Shown: positions 17,943 to 26,470, counted from the first letter of the stretch. The stretch is 64,000 nt of DNA from Caldilineae bacterium (GCA_020634555.1 JACKBK010000001.1:199881-263880); one strand, 5' to 3'. Program-made: numbers and translations. Notes: generated by a model not told the origin, from the letters alone.

Positions 17943-18719
17943 CTAACGGCCACTCAGCGCTGTGTTGGCGTAGATCGCCATCGCATCACGCATGAAGTCG
18001 GCGAGGTCGGGCGCGTAGGCATCGTAGTAGGCGCGGAAGCGCTCATCGTCGGCGTACATCTGGCCCAGCCCGGCGTACATCTCGGCCGGCGCGGTGTAGA
18101 AGTTCTCGATCCAGGCGTGGTGTTTGGCAATCGCGGCCTGCACCTCCGGGTCTGCCGGATCGCGGTCCATGAGGCCGGCCATCAGACGCGTTGCCTCGTC
18201 GCCCTGCTGCTTGACCGCATTCCACTGCGCCTTGGACATGTTGCCGACCCTTCGCTGCGACTCCTGGTACGCGTCGGTGGAACCCCAGCGCTCACGTGCC
18301 TCGTTCTGGTAGCTTTCGATCTGTTCCTTCGAGAAGCCTTCGTACAGTTCTTCGTCTGTTAACGTCATCGTGTCCTCCGTCAGGTTCTGGAGCGTCTTGT
18401 CAACGGTCCCGATCAGTTGCGCCAGCCGCTCCGCCCGCAGTTGCAACAGCCGCCGGTGGTTCTCCAACGCCTCGACCTGGTCGAAGTCGGGATCGTCCAG
18501 GATGGCGCGAATCTCGGCCAGCGGCACGTCCAGCTCCCTGAAGAACAGGATTTGCTGCAAACGCATCAGATCGTCGGCTTCGTACTGCCGGTAGCCCGCC
18601 GCGGTTCGGGAGGACGGCGCCAGAAGCCCGATCTGGTCGTAGTGGTGGAGCGTGCGTACGCTGACGCCGGCCAACCTGGCCAGCTCGCGCACGCCGTACG
18701 CTGTCGCATTCTTCGTCAT
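17943..18719 (-). CDS. MerR-family regulator with TipAS-like ligand domain
   Basis: A 258-residue regulator. The N-terminal MerR helix-turn-helix has the standard series VRELARLAGVSVRTLHHYD, IGLLAP, GYRQY and DLMRLQQI (residues 10-56), followed by a dimerisation coiled coil (about 75-120). The C-terminal part (about 140-255: YQNEARERWG, WIENFYTAP, MYADDERFRAYYD) matches the TipAS family, which in TipAL captures thiopeptide and other peptide-like drugs. Expected role: activator of its own and nearby genes upon ligand binding. A matching operator-promoter is present just upstream. Confidence 0.9.
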   Translation of the reverse strand: MTKNATAYGVRELARLAGVSVRTLHHYDQIGLLAPSSRTAAGYRQYEADDLMRLQQILFFRELDVPLAEIRAILDDPDFDQVEALENHRRLLQLRAERLAQLIGTVDKTLQNLTEDTMTLTDEELYEGFSKEQIESYQNEARERWGSTDAYQESQRRVGNMSKAQWNAVKQQGDEATRLMAGLMDRDPADPEVQAAIAKHHAWIENFYTAPAEMYAGLGQMYADDERFRAYYDAYAPDLADFMRDAMAIYANTALSGR

Positions 18720-18726
18720 GAACCCC

Positions 18727-18757
18727 AGCTTACACTATGACGTAACGTGAGAGTCAA
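18727..18757 (-). promoter_or_regulatory. MerR-type autoregulated promoter/operator
   Basis: On the minus strand TTGACT (18752-18757) and TAAGCT (18727-18732) are 19 bp apart, the long spacer typical of MerR-controlled promoters. The spacer contains the dyad ACGTTACGT. It lies directly upstream of the regulator's own ATG (18719), so autoregulation is inferred. Confidence 0.7.
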
Positions 18758-18767
18758 GGGGGTGAAC

Positions 18768-18895
18768 CTTAAAAAGAGAAAGGAAGGGGAAAAGAAGGAA
18801 AGGAGGGAAACGGGGGAAGGGGAGGAAGACAGCAGCTTGCGCTGCGCTGCCCTTCTTTCCCCTGATTTCCTTCCTTTCCTTTCTTTCCCTCTCCT
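18768..18895. repeat. homopurine/homopyrimidine inverted repeat
   Basis: A purine arm (about 18770-18825, units such as ggaaggggaaaag) and a pyrimidine arm (about 18852-18895, units such as ttccttcctttcc) are approximate reverse complements with a 27-bp centre. The element fills the gap between the acetyl-CoA synthetase stop and the MerR promoter. It is the closest match to the element at 5394-5516. Confidence 0.6.
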
Positions 18896-20806
18896 CTACG
18901 CCTCCAGCGTCGAGATGTCGCCCACATCCTTGCCCAGCGCATGTGCCTTGAGGACGCGGCGCATGATCTTGCCGGAGCGGGTTTTGGGCAGGCCATCGAC
19001 AAACTCGATCCTGGCCGGCACCGTTATGGGGCCGGTTTCGTGGCGGACATGCTCCTTGAGTTCGTCGATCAGTTTGTCGGTGCCCTCGTAACCGCTGCGC
19101 AGGATGCAGTAGGTCCAGATGACGTTGCCGCGCAGTTCGTCAGGGATGCCGATGGCCGCAGCTTCGGCGACGGCCGGATGGCTGACCAGCGCGCTCTCGA
19201 TCTCGGCCGTGCCCAGCCGGTAGCCGCTGACCTTGATTACATCGTCGATACGGCCAATCACCCAGACGTAGCCGTCCTCGTCCATGCGCGCCGAGTCGCC
19301 GGTCAGATAATAGCCCTGCTCCTGGAAGCGTTCCCAGTACTGGCTGCGATAGCGCTCCGGATCGCCGTAGACCGTGCGCGCCATGCCGGGCCAGGGGCGT
19401 TTGACAATCAGATAACCATCCTCGTTGGCCGGTACCGGCTGGCCGTCCTCGTCTACGATGGCGACTTCGATTCCCGGGAAGGGACGGGTGGCCGAGCCGG
19501 GCTTCAGCGGCACCGACGGCAGCGGCGTGATCATGAAGCCGCCGGTTTCTGTCTGCCACCACGTGTCCATGATAGGACACTGTTCCTTGCCGATGATCTT
19601 GTGGTACCAGCGCCACGCTTCGGGGTTGATAGGCTCGCCCACACTGCCCAGCAGACGCAAACTGCCCAGATCATGACGCTGCGGCCAGGCATCGCCAAAG
19701 CGCATCAGCCCGCGGATGGCAGTCGGCGCGGTGTAGAGGATGCTGATGCCGTAGTGCTCGATCATCTTCCACCAGCGGTTGGGGTACGGATAGTTGGGCG
19801 CGCCCTCGTACATGAAACTGGTCGCGCCCAGAATCAGCGGCGCGTAGACGATGTAGCTATGCCCGGTGATCCAGCCCGGATCGGCTGCGCACCACCAGCG
19901 GTCTTCCTCCTTGATGTCGAAGACCCATTGCAGCGTCGTGCTGGTGTAGACCTGATAGCCGCCATGGGTGTGAAGCAGACCCTTGGGTTTGCCGGTGGTG
20001 CCGGAGGTGTAGAGGATGAAGAGCGGATCTTCGGCGTCCATCACCTCGGTGGGGCAGTTGGGCGAGGCGATGGGCAGCGCCTTGAGATCGTGATACCAGT
20101 AGTCGCGGCCGGCCTCCATGGTGACCTCCTGGCCGGTGCGCTTGACGACGATGACATGCTCCACCACCGGCGAGCGGCGGATGGCTTCATCGGCCATGGT
20201 CTTGAGATCGACCGTCTTGCCGCGCAACCACGCACCATCGGCTGTGATGAGCACCCGGCTCTGGGCATCCTCGATCCGGTCGGCCAGCGCCTGCTCGCTG
20301 AAGCCGCCGTAGACCACCGAGTGCACAGCGCCGATCTTGGCACAGGCCAGCATCGCGATGGGCAGCTCGGGGATGCGGCCCATGTAGATCGTCACCCGGT
20401 CGCCCTTGTTGACACCCATGCTGCGCAGGACGTTGGCGAAGCGGTTGACCTCCTGCCAGAGGCGGAAGTAGGAGAACGTCACCTTGTCGCCCGGCTCGCC
20501 TTCCCAGATCAGCGCCAGCTTGTTCTTGCGCCAGGTGGTGACGTGGCGGTCCAGCGCGTTAAGGGCGATGTTGGTCTTGCCGCCCGCGAACCACTTGTAG
20601 AAAGGCGCCTCGGACTCGTCCAGCACCTTGGTCCACGGCTCATACCAGGACAGCTCGGCCGCCCGCTCGGCCCAGAATGCCTGCGGATCGGCGACGGCGC
20701 GGGCGTAGACTTCATCGTAGTCAGGAACGTGGGCGTTAGCAACGATTTCCGGGGAGGGATAATAGACTTCGTGCTCAGAGGCAACAATATCGGCTTCGCG
20801 GTCCAT
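18896..20806 (-). CDS. acs: acetyl-CoA synthetase
   Basis: A 636-residue AMP-forming acetate:CoA ligase, close to the usual 640-660. It turns acetate, ATP and CoA into acetyl-CoA. The P-loop-like YTSGTTGKPKG is near residues 268-278; WWQTETGG and GSATRPFPGI are the acetate pocket and A5 region; GDSARMDEDGYVWVIGRIDD and VSGYRLGTAEIE are A7-A8; the catalytic Lys of PKTRSGKIMRR (near 618), target of regulatory acetylation in this family, is present. Start ATG at 20806 follows aaggagg. It is a single gene flanked by purine-rich intergenic repeats; no acetylation partner is adjacent, though a GNAT protein lies 10 kb away. Confidence 0.95.
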   Translation of the reverse strand: MDREADIVASEHEVYYPSPEIVANAHVPDYDEVYARAVADPQAFWAERAAELSWYEPWTKVLDESEAPFYKWFAGGKTNIALNALDRHVTTWRKNKLALIWEGEPGDKVTFSYFRLWQEVNRFANVLRSMGVNKGDRVTIYMGRIPELPIAMLACAKIGAVHSVVYGGFSEQALADRIEDAQSRVLITADGAWLRGKTVDLKTMADEAIRRSPVVEHVIVVKRTGQEVTMEAGRDYWYHDLKALPIASPNCPTEVMDAEDPLFILYTSGTTGKPKGLLHTHGGYQVYTSTTLQWVFDIKEEDRWWCAADPGWITGHSYIVYAPLILGATSFMYEGAPNYPYPNRWWKMIEHYGISILYTAPTAIRGLMRFGDAWPQRHDLGSLRLLGSVGEPINPEAWRWYHKIIGKEQCPIMDTWWQTETGGFMITPLPSVPLKPGSATRPFPGIEVAIVDEDGQPVPANEDGYLIVKRPWPGMARTVYGDPERYRSQYWERFQEQGYYLTGDSARMDEDGYVWVIGRIDDVIKVSGYRLGTAEIESALVSHPAVAEAAAIGIPDELRGNVIWTYCILRSGYEGTDKLIDELKEHVRHETGPITVPARIEFVDGLPKTRSGKIMRRVLKAHALGKDVGDISTLEA

Positions 20807-20857
20807 GGCGGTCCTCCTTGACCAGTTTGGGCGGGATTAAATGTGGCGCAATTCTAG

Positions 20858-20945
20858 CACCGAGAGGGAGGGAAGTCAAACGAGTGGAGAAGAAACGGCA
20901 GGCTAGGGAAAGAGGGAATGCAAGGAAAGGAGGGAAACCAGAACG
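20858..20945. repeat. purine-rich intergenic tract
   Basis: The plus strand reads gagagggagggaag, then gggaaagaggg and aaggaaaggagggaaa. It is a purine arm of the type seen at 5398-5441 and 18770-18825 but without an obvious pyrimidine partner. It lies between the HprK-like stop (20961) and the acetyl-CoA synthetase start. Confidence 0.45.
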
Positions 20946-20960
20946 GAACAGCGAGGCTTG

Positions 20961-21917
20961 TCAAGGCTTCAGCAGGCCGGCGATCAGAGCGGGCAACGCG
21001 TCGATGTCCGGCGCCAGCAGCAACTGGTAGGCAGGTGCCTGTTGCACCAGCGCCTGCAACAGCGCCAGATGGGGGGCGATGTAGTCGCGGTCCCAACGCT
21101 CGATGCTGTTGGGCACCAGCGCCAGCAGCGCTTCCGGGGCCGTCATCCGCTCCACACGGCTGGAGTCGATGCCAGGTGTGACGCGGGGGAAGAGCAACAC
21201 TCGTGCCTCGGCCTCAGGTTGCCAGACATCGCCGTACGCGTCCTGAGCTGGGAAAGCCCGCTTACGCTGCCGGCCGGCTGTGCCATCCATGAACCGGTGC
21301 AGCGATGGGAAGCGCGCCAGCGTGTCGTCGTAGGCGGCCAGCAAACCGGGATAGGCGCAGGCCAGCACACGGTCGGCGGCGCGGCTGAGCAGGGGCGAAT
21401 CGTTGGAAACCAGCTTCCAGCCGGCCTCCAGCAGACTTAGCCCGGTGGTCGTCTTGCCCGCGCCGATGTCGCCCACCAACAGAGCGGCCTTGCCATCCTG
21501 AGCGGCAGCAAATGCATGGAGGGAGAAGAAGCCGCGCCGCCGCAACAGCGGGCCAAGGACGATGATCAGCATGTCGTCGAACGCGCCGTAGTGGTTGAAC
21601 ATCTCCGGCAACAGGTCGCCTTCGATGGTTCCCGCGCCCAGATCCACCGACACCGTTCCCCAGCGCGGAAAGTAGGCGGTCAACAGATCGCCCTCCAGCG
21701 CGCAAGTCAGCAGGCGTGACTCCGACACGATTTCCCCGGCCGGCCGCCATGGTGGCAACGACTGAACCGACCTCAGTCGCAACAAGACATCCGGTTCACG
21801 AGTTGTACACCTGAACGGCGCAAAAACAGCACGCAGCCGGTTTCGTACCGCAAGATCAGCAGTGTCAACACCTAGAATCAGGTTGTGCAGGTTATAAAGA
21901 TCTGCTGTCGAGGTCAT
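20961..21917 (-). CDS. HPr-kinase-like protein (RiPP/lasso-type peptide kinase candidate)
   Basis: A 318-residue protein of the HprK-related kinase group. The P-loop GDIGAGKTTTG (near residues 150-160) and the following SNDSP and RFPSLHRF stretches fit the C-terminal domain of HPr kinase, while the N-terminal part is unlike canonical HprK. In lasso-peptide clusters such as those encoding ThcoK and PsmK, HprK-like enzymes phosphorylate the C-terminal Ser of the precursor. Here a lasso-leader-like peptide gene with Ser-Ser near its C-terminus lies divergently 240 bp away. I chose ATG at 21917 (MTSTADLYNLHN); the open frame extends upstream without conserved sequence and over the other promoter. 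Confidence 0.75.
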   Translation of the reverse strand: MTSTADLYNLHNLILGVDTADLAVRNRLRAVFAPFRCTTREPDVLLRLRSVQSLPPWRPAGEIVSESRLLTCALEGDLLTAYFPRWGTVSVDLGAGTIEGDLLPEMFNHYGAFDDMLIIVLGPLLRRRGFFSLHAFAAAQDGKAALLVGDIGAGKTTTGLSLLEAGWKLVSNDSPLLSRAADRVLACAYPGLLAAYDDTLARFPSLHRFMDGTAGRQRKRAFPAQDAYGDVWQPEAEARVLLFPRVTPGIDSSRVERMTAPEALLALVPNSIERWDRDYIAPHLALLQALVQQAPAYQLLLAPDIDALPALIAGLLKP

Positions 21918-21961
21918 GACACGAGTATAGCACCTTTTGCACAGAGTGGATGAAAAAGTGC

Positions 21962-21990
21962 TTGACAAATATTAACATGCTTGGTAGACT
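21962..21990 (+). promoter_or_regulatory. sigma70-like promoter upstream of the mini-peptide gene
   Basis: TTGACA (21962-21967, consensus) and TAGACT (21985-21990) are separated by 17 bp in an AT-rich stretch that contrasts with its surroundings. It points at the peptide gene and leaves a leader of about 160 nt. Confidence 0.65.
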
Positions 21991-22039
21991 CTTGCCGTCC
22001 TTCAAATGGTCTCAGGTGGACAATTCTTTTCCTAAAGTA

Positions 22040-22392
22040 ACAATTGTGAGATGTCAGGATGGCGCGTTGGGCTCGTACTGGCAACCGATGTAACCCCCTC
22101 GAGCTGCAGGAATTGCCCCGCAGGTTTTGCAGCAAACGAACCGACTCCCGGAGGTCACTATGAAGTACACGAAGCCCCAGGTTAAGAAGCACGACGAGCT
22201 GAAGCAAGTTACCTTCAGCAGCCACTAAGCCGTTAGGTTCCAAGTGGCGCAGGCTAGCCTTCGCTGTCCTGATCCACAACCCAGTATGCTGGCGCAGCTC
22301 CCTGTGGGCTGCCCGGCAACACTGATGCCTTGACGCCGGCAATGCCGGCAACCCGTTAAGCCTAACGTGCCTTCCTGACATCTCACAATCGT
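22040..22392. repeat. long inverted repeat enclosing the mini-peptide gene (MITE-like)
   Basis: The first 34 bases from 22040 match the reverse complement of the last 34 up to 22392 at about 29-30 positions; ATTGTGAGATGTCAGGA is perfect on both sides. The 353-bp interval holds the peptide gene and smaller dyads. It may be a non-autonomous mobile element or a long RNA stem. No clear target duplication is visible. Confidence 0.6.
22160..22228 (+). CDS. 22-residue RiPP precursor-like peptide (lasso-leader family)
   Basis: ATG at 22160 follows cggaggtcact, a good ribosome site with 5-base spacing. The peptide begins MKYTKPQVKKHDEL, continues KQVT and ends FSSH. This fits the lasso-type leader pattern Y-x-x-P-x-[LV]...T (Y3, P6, V8, T18) that PqqD-like domains recognise in lasso RiPPs, but it stops four residues after the conserved Thr, so there is almost no core. 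The usual Gly near position 11 is His. The C-terminal Ser20-Ser21-His22 offers kinase targets for the adjacent HprK-like protein. No lasso cyclase, B1 or B2 protease is seen in the window. Too short for routine gene callers. Confidence 0.7.
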   Translation: MKYTKPQVKKHDELKQVTFSSH

Positions 22393-22411
22393 ATCTGCAA
22401 CAAGCTGTGGT

Positions 22412-23602
22412 GTGAGCCAGAATTCTCGAATCTCCCAACTCGTCCAGTTGCTTCGCTTTGACAGCGACCTATCGTCCCAGGCGTCAGTTCGACCCGATGT
22501 CTGGGACGATTTAGCTATCACGGCGATTGCGCTGGGATTGGCGCCGCTGCTGCACGCGCACACCGGTGCGCTGGACATTCCTGCGGCTGCGCGGGCCAAG
22601 CTGGCTGTCACGTATCAGGCCACGGAGCGCCGGAACCAGGCAATTGCCGGGCAGTTGGGCGAACTGCTGGCGGCTATGCAAGCCGCTGGCATCGAAGCCA
22701 TGGTGCTCAAAGGGGGCTATCTGGCGTTTCAGGTCTATCCCGATCCGGCGCTGCGTGGCATGTCCGACCTGGATCTGCTGTTCAGGCCGGACGATCTGCC
22801 GGGCGCGGAATCGGTGCTGCGTTCGCTGGGCTACGAGGGCAAGCACAAGTCAGCCGATGAGGGGCCAGGGATCGTCAAACACACCAGCACCTACAAGCGA
22901 TCCGGCGTTGACGCGGCCTCATCCACACCGAATCCCTACCTCAGCACAGTTGGCGACCGCCACGTTGATCCCCACGGGTCGTTGGAGGAGTCGTGGTTCG
23001 GCCTGCGCGTTGATGTTACACCCGGCGTGTGGCAGCGCAGCCGGCCGGTGCGCCTGGTAGATCAACCGGCACGCGCCATGGCAGACGAGGACATGCTGCT
23101 GCACCTCAGCGTGCATCTGGTGTTTCACCTGCTGATGAGCAAGCCCAGCCTGGTACAGCTCTACGACATTGCGCTGGTCAGCCAGACGTTGCCGGTGGAT
23201 TGGCAGGTGTTGATCCGGCGAGCCTCTGGTTGCGGAGCGACTTCTTTCCTTTACGCCGCGCTCCATCTCGCAGCAAGCGTCTACGGCGCACCGATTCCCG
23301 GTGAAACGCTGGAATCCCTGCACGGCGCCTGTCCATCGTCGCAAGCTCGCCGAATCCAGCGCATGGAACTGGCCGACGTGGTGCAGCAGACGCAGCGTCC
23401 GCCGCTGGTTACGATCCGCCAACGGCTGGCTCGCGGCGTCAGCGACCGGCGGGAGGCCGCCCGGTGGGCGCCGGACCTGGCCGGGAAATGGGCGGTCTGG
23501 CGAACAGCCATCGACATCGGACGCACAGACACCGGCAAGCTGCTGGCTGACAGGCTGCGCAGCGCAACACCCTTTGGCCGCAGCAACGTCGAGGATCTTT
23601 GA
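22412..23602 (+). CDS. nucleotidyltransferase family protein (PF14907, NTP_transf_5-like)
   Basis: A 396-residue protein with the NTP_transf_5 signature: MVLKGGYLA (residues 97-105), the R of ALRGM, and SDLDLLF (118-124) with the two metal-binding aspartates. Family members occur in lasso-peptide and capsule loci beside HprK-like kinases; in the pseudomycoidin cluster a member modifies the phosphorylated peptide (established for that case, as I recall). Here it follows the mini-peptide gene and shares its strand. Start GTG at 22412 lies 20 bp past the right inverted repeat. The stop overlaps the next ATG (tgatg), so translation is coupled. The middle insert (about 150-195) has low conservation. 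Confidence 0.75.
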   Translation: MSQNSRISQLVQLLRFDSDLSSQASVRPDVWDDLAITAIALGLAPLLHAHTGALDIPAAARAKLAVTYQATERRNQAIAGQLGELLAAMQAAGIEAMVLKGGYLAFQVYPDPALRGMSDLDLLFRPDDLPGAESVLRSLGYEGKHKSADEGPGIVKHTSTYKRSGVDAASSTPNPYLSTVGDRHVDPHGSLEESWFGLRVDVTPGVWQRSRPVRLVDQPARAMADEDMLLHLSVHLVFHLLMSKPSLVQLYDIALVSQTLPVDWQVLIRRASGCGATSFLYAALHLAASVYGAPIPGETLESLHGACPSSQARRIQRMELADVVQQTQRPPLVTIRQRLARGVSDRREAARWAPDLAGKWAVWRTAIDIGRTDTGKLLADRLRSATPFGRSNVEDL

Positions 23603-24918
23603 TGTCGCGAGCCAGCAGGACTTTCAACGTACTTTCGGCGTTGCTGGCGGCAGTGGTGACAGCTGTGCTGCTGGTCTTCAACGTCCGGCGCATGGTTTTC
23701 CTGGTCGTTGCTTGCCTGGACTTGCTTGGCAGGTGGCCCGACCGGCGTTCAGACATCGACCAAGCCGGCGAGATACTGCCAGAGGTGCTGGCGCTGGCGC
23801 CGATGCGCAACGAGGCTGGCAGCATCCCCGATCTGGCAGCGGCGTTGCTGGCGCTGGAGTATCCCGCGGACAGGTTGACCATCGGCCTGATCGACGATGC
23901 ATCGACCGATGGCAGCGGCGATGCTATGGATGCTCTGGCAGCTGCGCATGGGCAGATTCATGTGCTGCACAATTCAGCCAGCCTGGGCAAGGCAAACAGT
24001 CTCAACGCCGGGCTGGCGCGCTGGACAAGCGGCGAGATCGTGGCCGTCTACGATGCCGACGCCCGGCCTGAGCCTGACAGTCTGCGGAGGATCGCAGCGA
24101 CTTTCGCGGACCCGGACGTGGCTGCCGTTGGCGGGCTGATCCGGCCCGCCAACGGGCTGGCGTCGCTGATAGCCAGCTATGCGGCGGTGGAGCGGCTGGT
24201 GCATCAGCAGGTGACGATGCGAGCCAAGGACCGGCTGAACCTGGCGCCGGCGATTCTGGGCAGCAACTGCGCCTACCGTCGCAGCGACCTGGAGGCGGCC
24301 GGTGGATTTCCTGGCGGCGCGTTTCTGGAGGACAGCTACCTGACAGTGGCGTTTGCCAGGCAGGGCCGGCGGACACGCTTTCTGCCCGAGGCGATTGCCA
24401 GCGACGGTGTACCGGAGACGCTGCGCGGCTATTGGCGTCAACATGTGCGCTGGGGCCGCGGGTTTGTCGATGTAGCGGCGGGTGAAGGTGATGGCATGGC
24501 TGCCAGTCGCCGGTTGGTCCGCCGGTTGAAACCGGCGTCTGGCAGCGGAAAGCCTGCTTCAGCAGGCTCGTGGAGAGCACCGGACGCTGCACGGCATGCT
24601 GAGCTGACGTTGTTCAGTCTAGGGTACCTCGACCGGCTGGCGGTGCTGGCAGGAGTTGGATTGATGGCGCTGCGGCGGGCGGCAGGCAAGCGCGGCCGGG
24701 TGGACGCCGCGTTGGCAAGGATGCTTGCTGCCAATGTGTTGTTGCCCTACGCGCAGATTGCTGCGGCGCTGGCAGCCGAACGGGCATCGCTGGCTTGGTG
24801 GATGCGACTGCCGGTCCTGCCCCTATTTTTTGCGGTGGACGCCGCCGCGGCGCTCTGGTCTGTGATGCTCAGCGCTGGTCGCCGACCGCGAACATGGCAG
24901 CAGACCGAAAGAAGCTGA
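23602..24918 (+). CDS. membrane glycosyltransferase family 2 with an in-frame palindromic insert
   Basis: A 438-residue processive-type GT2. An N-terminal TM segment (about 8-40) precedes the GT-A domain with LAPMRNE, IDDAS (97-101), DAD (151-153, metal-binding) and QHVRWGRG near 280, the Q-x-x-R-W motif of cellulose or hyaluronan synthase-like enzymes. Further TM segments are near the C-terminus. It should build or extend a surface glycan from nucleotide sugars. Residues about 302-326 (RRLKPASGSGKPASAGS) are encoded by two adjacent palindromes and look like an inserted intergenic repeat. It is translationally coupled to the upstream nucleotidyltransferase gene. Confidence 0.85.
   Translation: MSRASRTFNVLSALLAAVVTAVLLVFNVRRMVFLVVACLDLLGRWPDRRSDIDQAGEILPEVLALAPMRNEAGSIPDLAAALLALEYPADRLTIGLIDDASTDGSGDAMDALAAAHGQIHVLHNSASLGKANSLNAGLARWTSGEIVAVYDADARPEPDSLRRIAATFADPDVAAVGGLIRPANGLASLIASYAAVERLVHQQVTMRAKDRLNLAPAILGSNCAYRRSDLEAAGGFPGGAFLEDSYLTVAFARQGRRTRFLPEAIASDGVPETLRGYWRQHVRWGRGFVDVAAGEGDGMAASRRLVRRLKPASGSGKPASAGSWRAPDAARHAELTLFSLGYLDRLAVLAGVGLMALRRAAGKRGRVDAALARMLAANVLLPYAQIAAALAAERASLAWWMRLPVLPLFFAVDAAAALWSVMLSAGRRPRTWQQTERS
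24519..24573. repeat. palindromic repeats within the glycosyltransferase gene
   Basis: Two hairpins, cgccggttgaaaccggcg and agcctgcttcagcaggct, lie about 18 bp apart in coding sequence. Their structure is that of extragenic palindromes; here they keep the reading frame open. Confidence 0.6.
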
Positions 24919-25028
24919 GATATCGCATCAACCGGCAGCAAGCTAACCGAACCAACTGCGTATCACGGACATAATCAATCACGATCCTGGCCGGTCAGAA
25001 CTCAGCCCACCTTTAGAATCACCAAACC

Positions 25029-26468
25029 ATGATCTCAAAACCCGACGAACAGATTATCCTCCTTGGCGGTGGAGTCGCCGGCCTGGCAACGGGTCTTGAG
25101 TTGGCGCGCCGCGGCCGGCAGGTCACTGTCATCGAGAAAGGCCCCGTGGCAGGTGGGCTGGCGCAGACGTTCCAATACGAGACTCCGGCCGGCGTTTTTC
25201 GCTTCGACATCGGAGGCCACCGCTTCCACAGCCATAAGCCGGAGATCATCGGTTGGGTGCAGGACTTGATGGGCGCTGATCTGCTCTACGTGCCACGCAT
25301 CAGCCGGATCTATCTCAGCGATGACGGCAAGGCGGGCGGCAAGTTCGTCGATTATCCGCTTCAGTTTCCTGGCGCCCTGAGCATTTTCTCACCCGGGCAA
25401 GCGGTCAAAATACTCTCCAGCTATGCTGCGGCCACGGTGCGCAATCGGCTGGACGGCAGCGGGCCAGACGTGTCGTTTGAGGACTGGGTAGTGCGCCGCT
25501 TTGGACGCGCGCTCTACGAGGTCTACTTCGAGCCGTACACCGAGAAGGTGTGGGGTATCTCATGCCAGGATCTGTCAGCCGACTGGGCCGCGCAGCGAAT
25601 CAGCCTGCCCAGCTTGAGCGAGGCAGTCAAGCGCGCCATTTCACCCGGCGCCGCGCCGCCGGCTACCATCATCAGCCACTTCTGGTATCCGAGGCTGGGC
25701 TTCGGCATGATACCTAACCGCATGAAGCGTGAGATCGAACGGCTGGGCGGGCGGGTGTTGCTCGGAACTGGCGCCACCGGTGTCACGCCGCTGGAAAGCG
25801 GCGGCTTCGCCGTGACTATCAACGATGGGCGCGGCAGTCAGATCCTCGACGCCGATCGTGTGATCTCCAGCATCCCGATGAACTTCCTTCTGGCCTGTCT
25901 GCCAACTGAAAGCGGCAGCCGCCAGGTCGCCGAGGACTTCAAGCTGCGCTATCGCGACATCATTTTGATCTACCTCGCGATCAAAACGCGGCAGGTGAGC
26001 AACGACAGTTGGACCTATTTCCCCGGCCGGTCGCTGCTGGTAGGCCGCACCCACGAGCCAAAGAACTGGAGCCCGTTGATGGCGCCGGACGGCTACACCT
26101 CGCTGGCAGCCGAGGTGTTCACCAGCCAGGGCGAGCCGACCTGGGAACAGGCCGACGAGGTGCTGGTGCAGCGCGCCGTAGACGATCTCACCGGGATTGG
26201 TTTCATGACCGCGGGGTCGCTGCATCAAGGCTGGGTGAAGCGGGTGCGCTTTGCCTACCCGGTCTACGACATCGGCTACGCCGACAAGGTGAAGACTGTG
26301 CGCCAGTTTCTGGCGCAGTGGCCGAACTTGCACCTGGTGGGACGCACCGGGTCGTTTCGTTACATGAACTCCGACGGCGTCATCGAGGATGCGCTGCGGA
26401 TGGCCGACTACCTGACCGGCGTGCGTGGCGAGTACGTGGACGTCAGCCAGGGCTACAAGGTGGATTGA
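25029..26468 (+). CDS. UDP-galactopyranose mutase/protoporphyrinogen oxidase-like flavoprotein
   Basis: A 479-residue FAD protein. The dinucleotide motif LLGGGVAGLATGLEL is at residues 11-25, followed by VIEKG and GGLAQTF. FDIGGHRFHSHKPEI resembles the active-site histidine strand of UDP-galactopyranose mutase-like proteins. C-terminal LVGRTGSFRYMNSDGVIEDA is the FAD-closing motif. Such proteins make furanose sugar nucleotides or oxidise glycan or carotenoid-like substrates; the neighbouring glycosyltransferase favours a sugar role. The 110 bp upstream have no clear promoter. Confidence 0.75.
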   Translation: MISKPDEQIILLGGGVAGLATGLELARRGRQVTVIEKGPVAGGLAQTFQYETPAGVFRFDIGGHRFHSHKPEIIGWVQDLMGADLLYVPRISRIYLSDDGKAGGKFVDYPLQFPGALSIFSPGQAVKILSSYAAATVRNRLDGSGPDVSFEDWVVRRFGRALYEVYFEPYTEKVWGISCQDLSADWAAQRISLPSLSEAVKRAISPGAAPPATIISHFWYPRLGFGMIPNRMKREIERLGGRVLLGTGATGVTPLESGGFAVTINDGRGSQILDADRVISSIPMNFLLACLPTESGSRQVAEDFKLRYRDIILIYLAIKTRQVSNDSWTYFPGRSLLVGRTHEPKNWSPLMAPDGYTSLAAEVFTSQGEPTWEQADEVLVQRAVDDLTGIGFMTAGSLHQGWVKRVRFAYPVYDIGYADKVKTVRQFLAQWPNLHLVGRTGSFRYMNSDGVIEDALRMADYLTGVRGEYVDVSQGYKVD

Positions 26469-26470
26469 AA

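Noticed and set aside
22225..22611. 128-residue minus-strand open frame over the mini-peptide region
   Set aside because: It is antisense to the nucleotidyltransferase start and the right inverted repeat, with no homology.
23301..24071. 256-residue plus-strand open frame overlapping two genes
   Set aside because: It is a frame shadow of the nucleotidyltransferase and glycosyltransferase genes, both of which have clear motifs.
26009..26470. Longer start for the restriction endonuclease
   Set aside because: The extension lies in another frame of the UGM-like gene; GTG at 26471 directly after that stop is the natural start.
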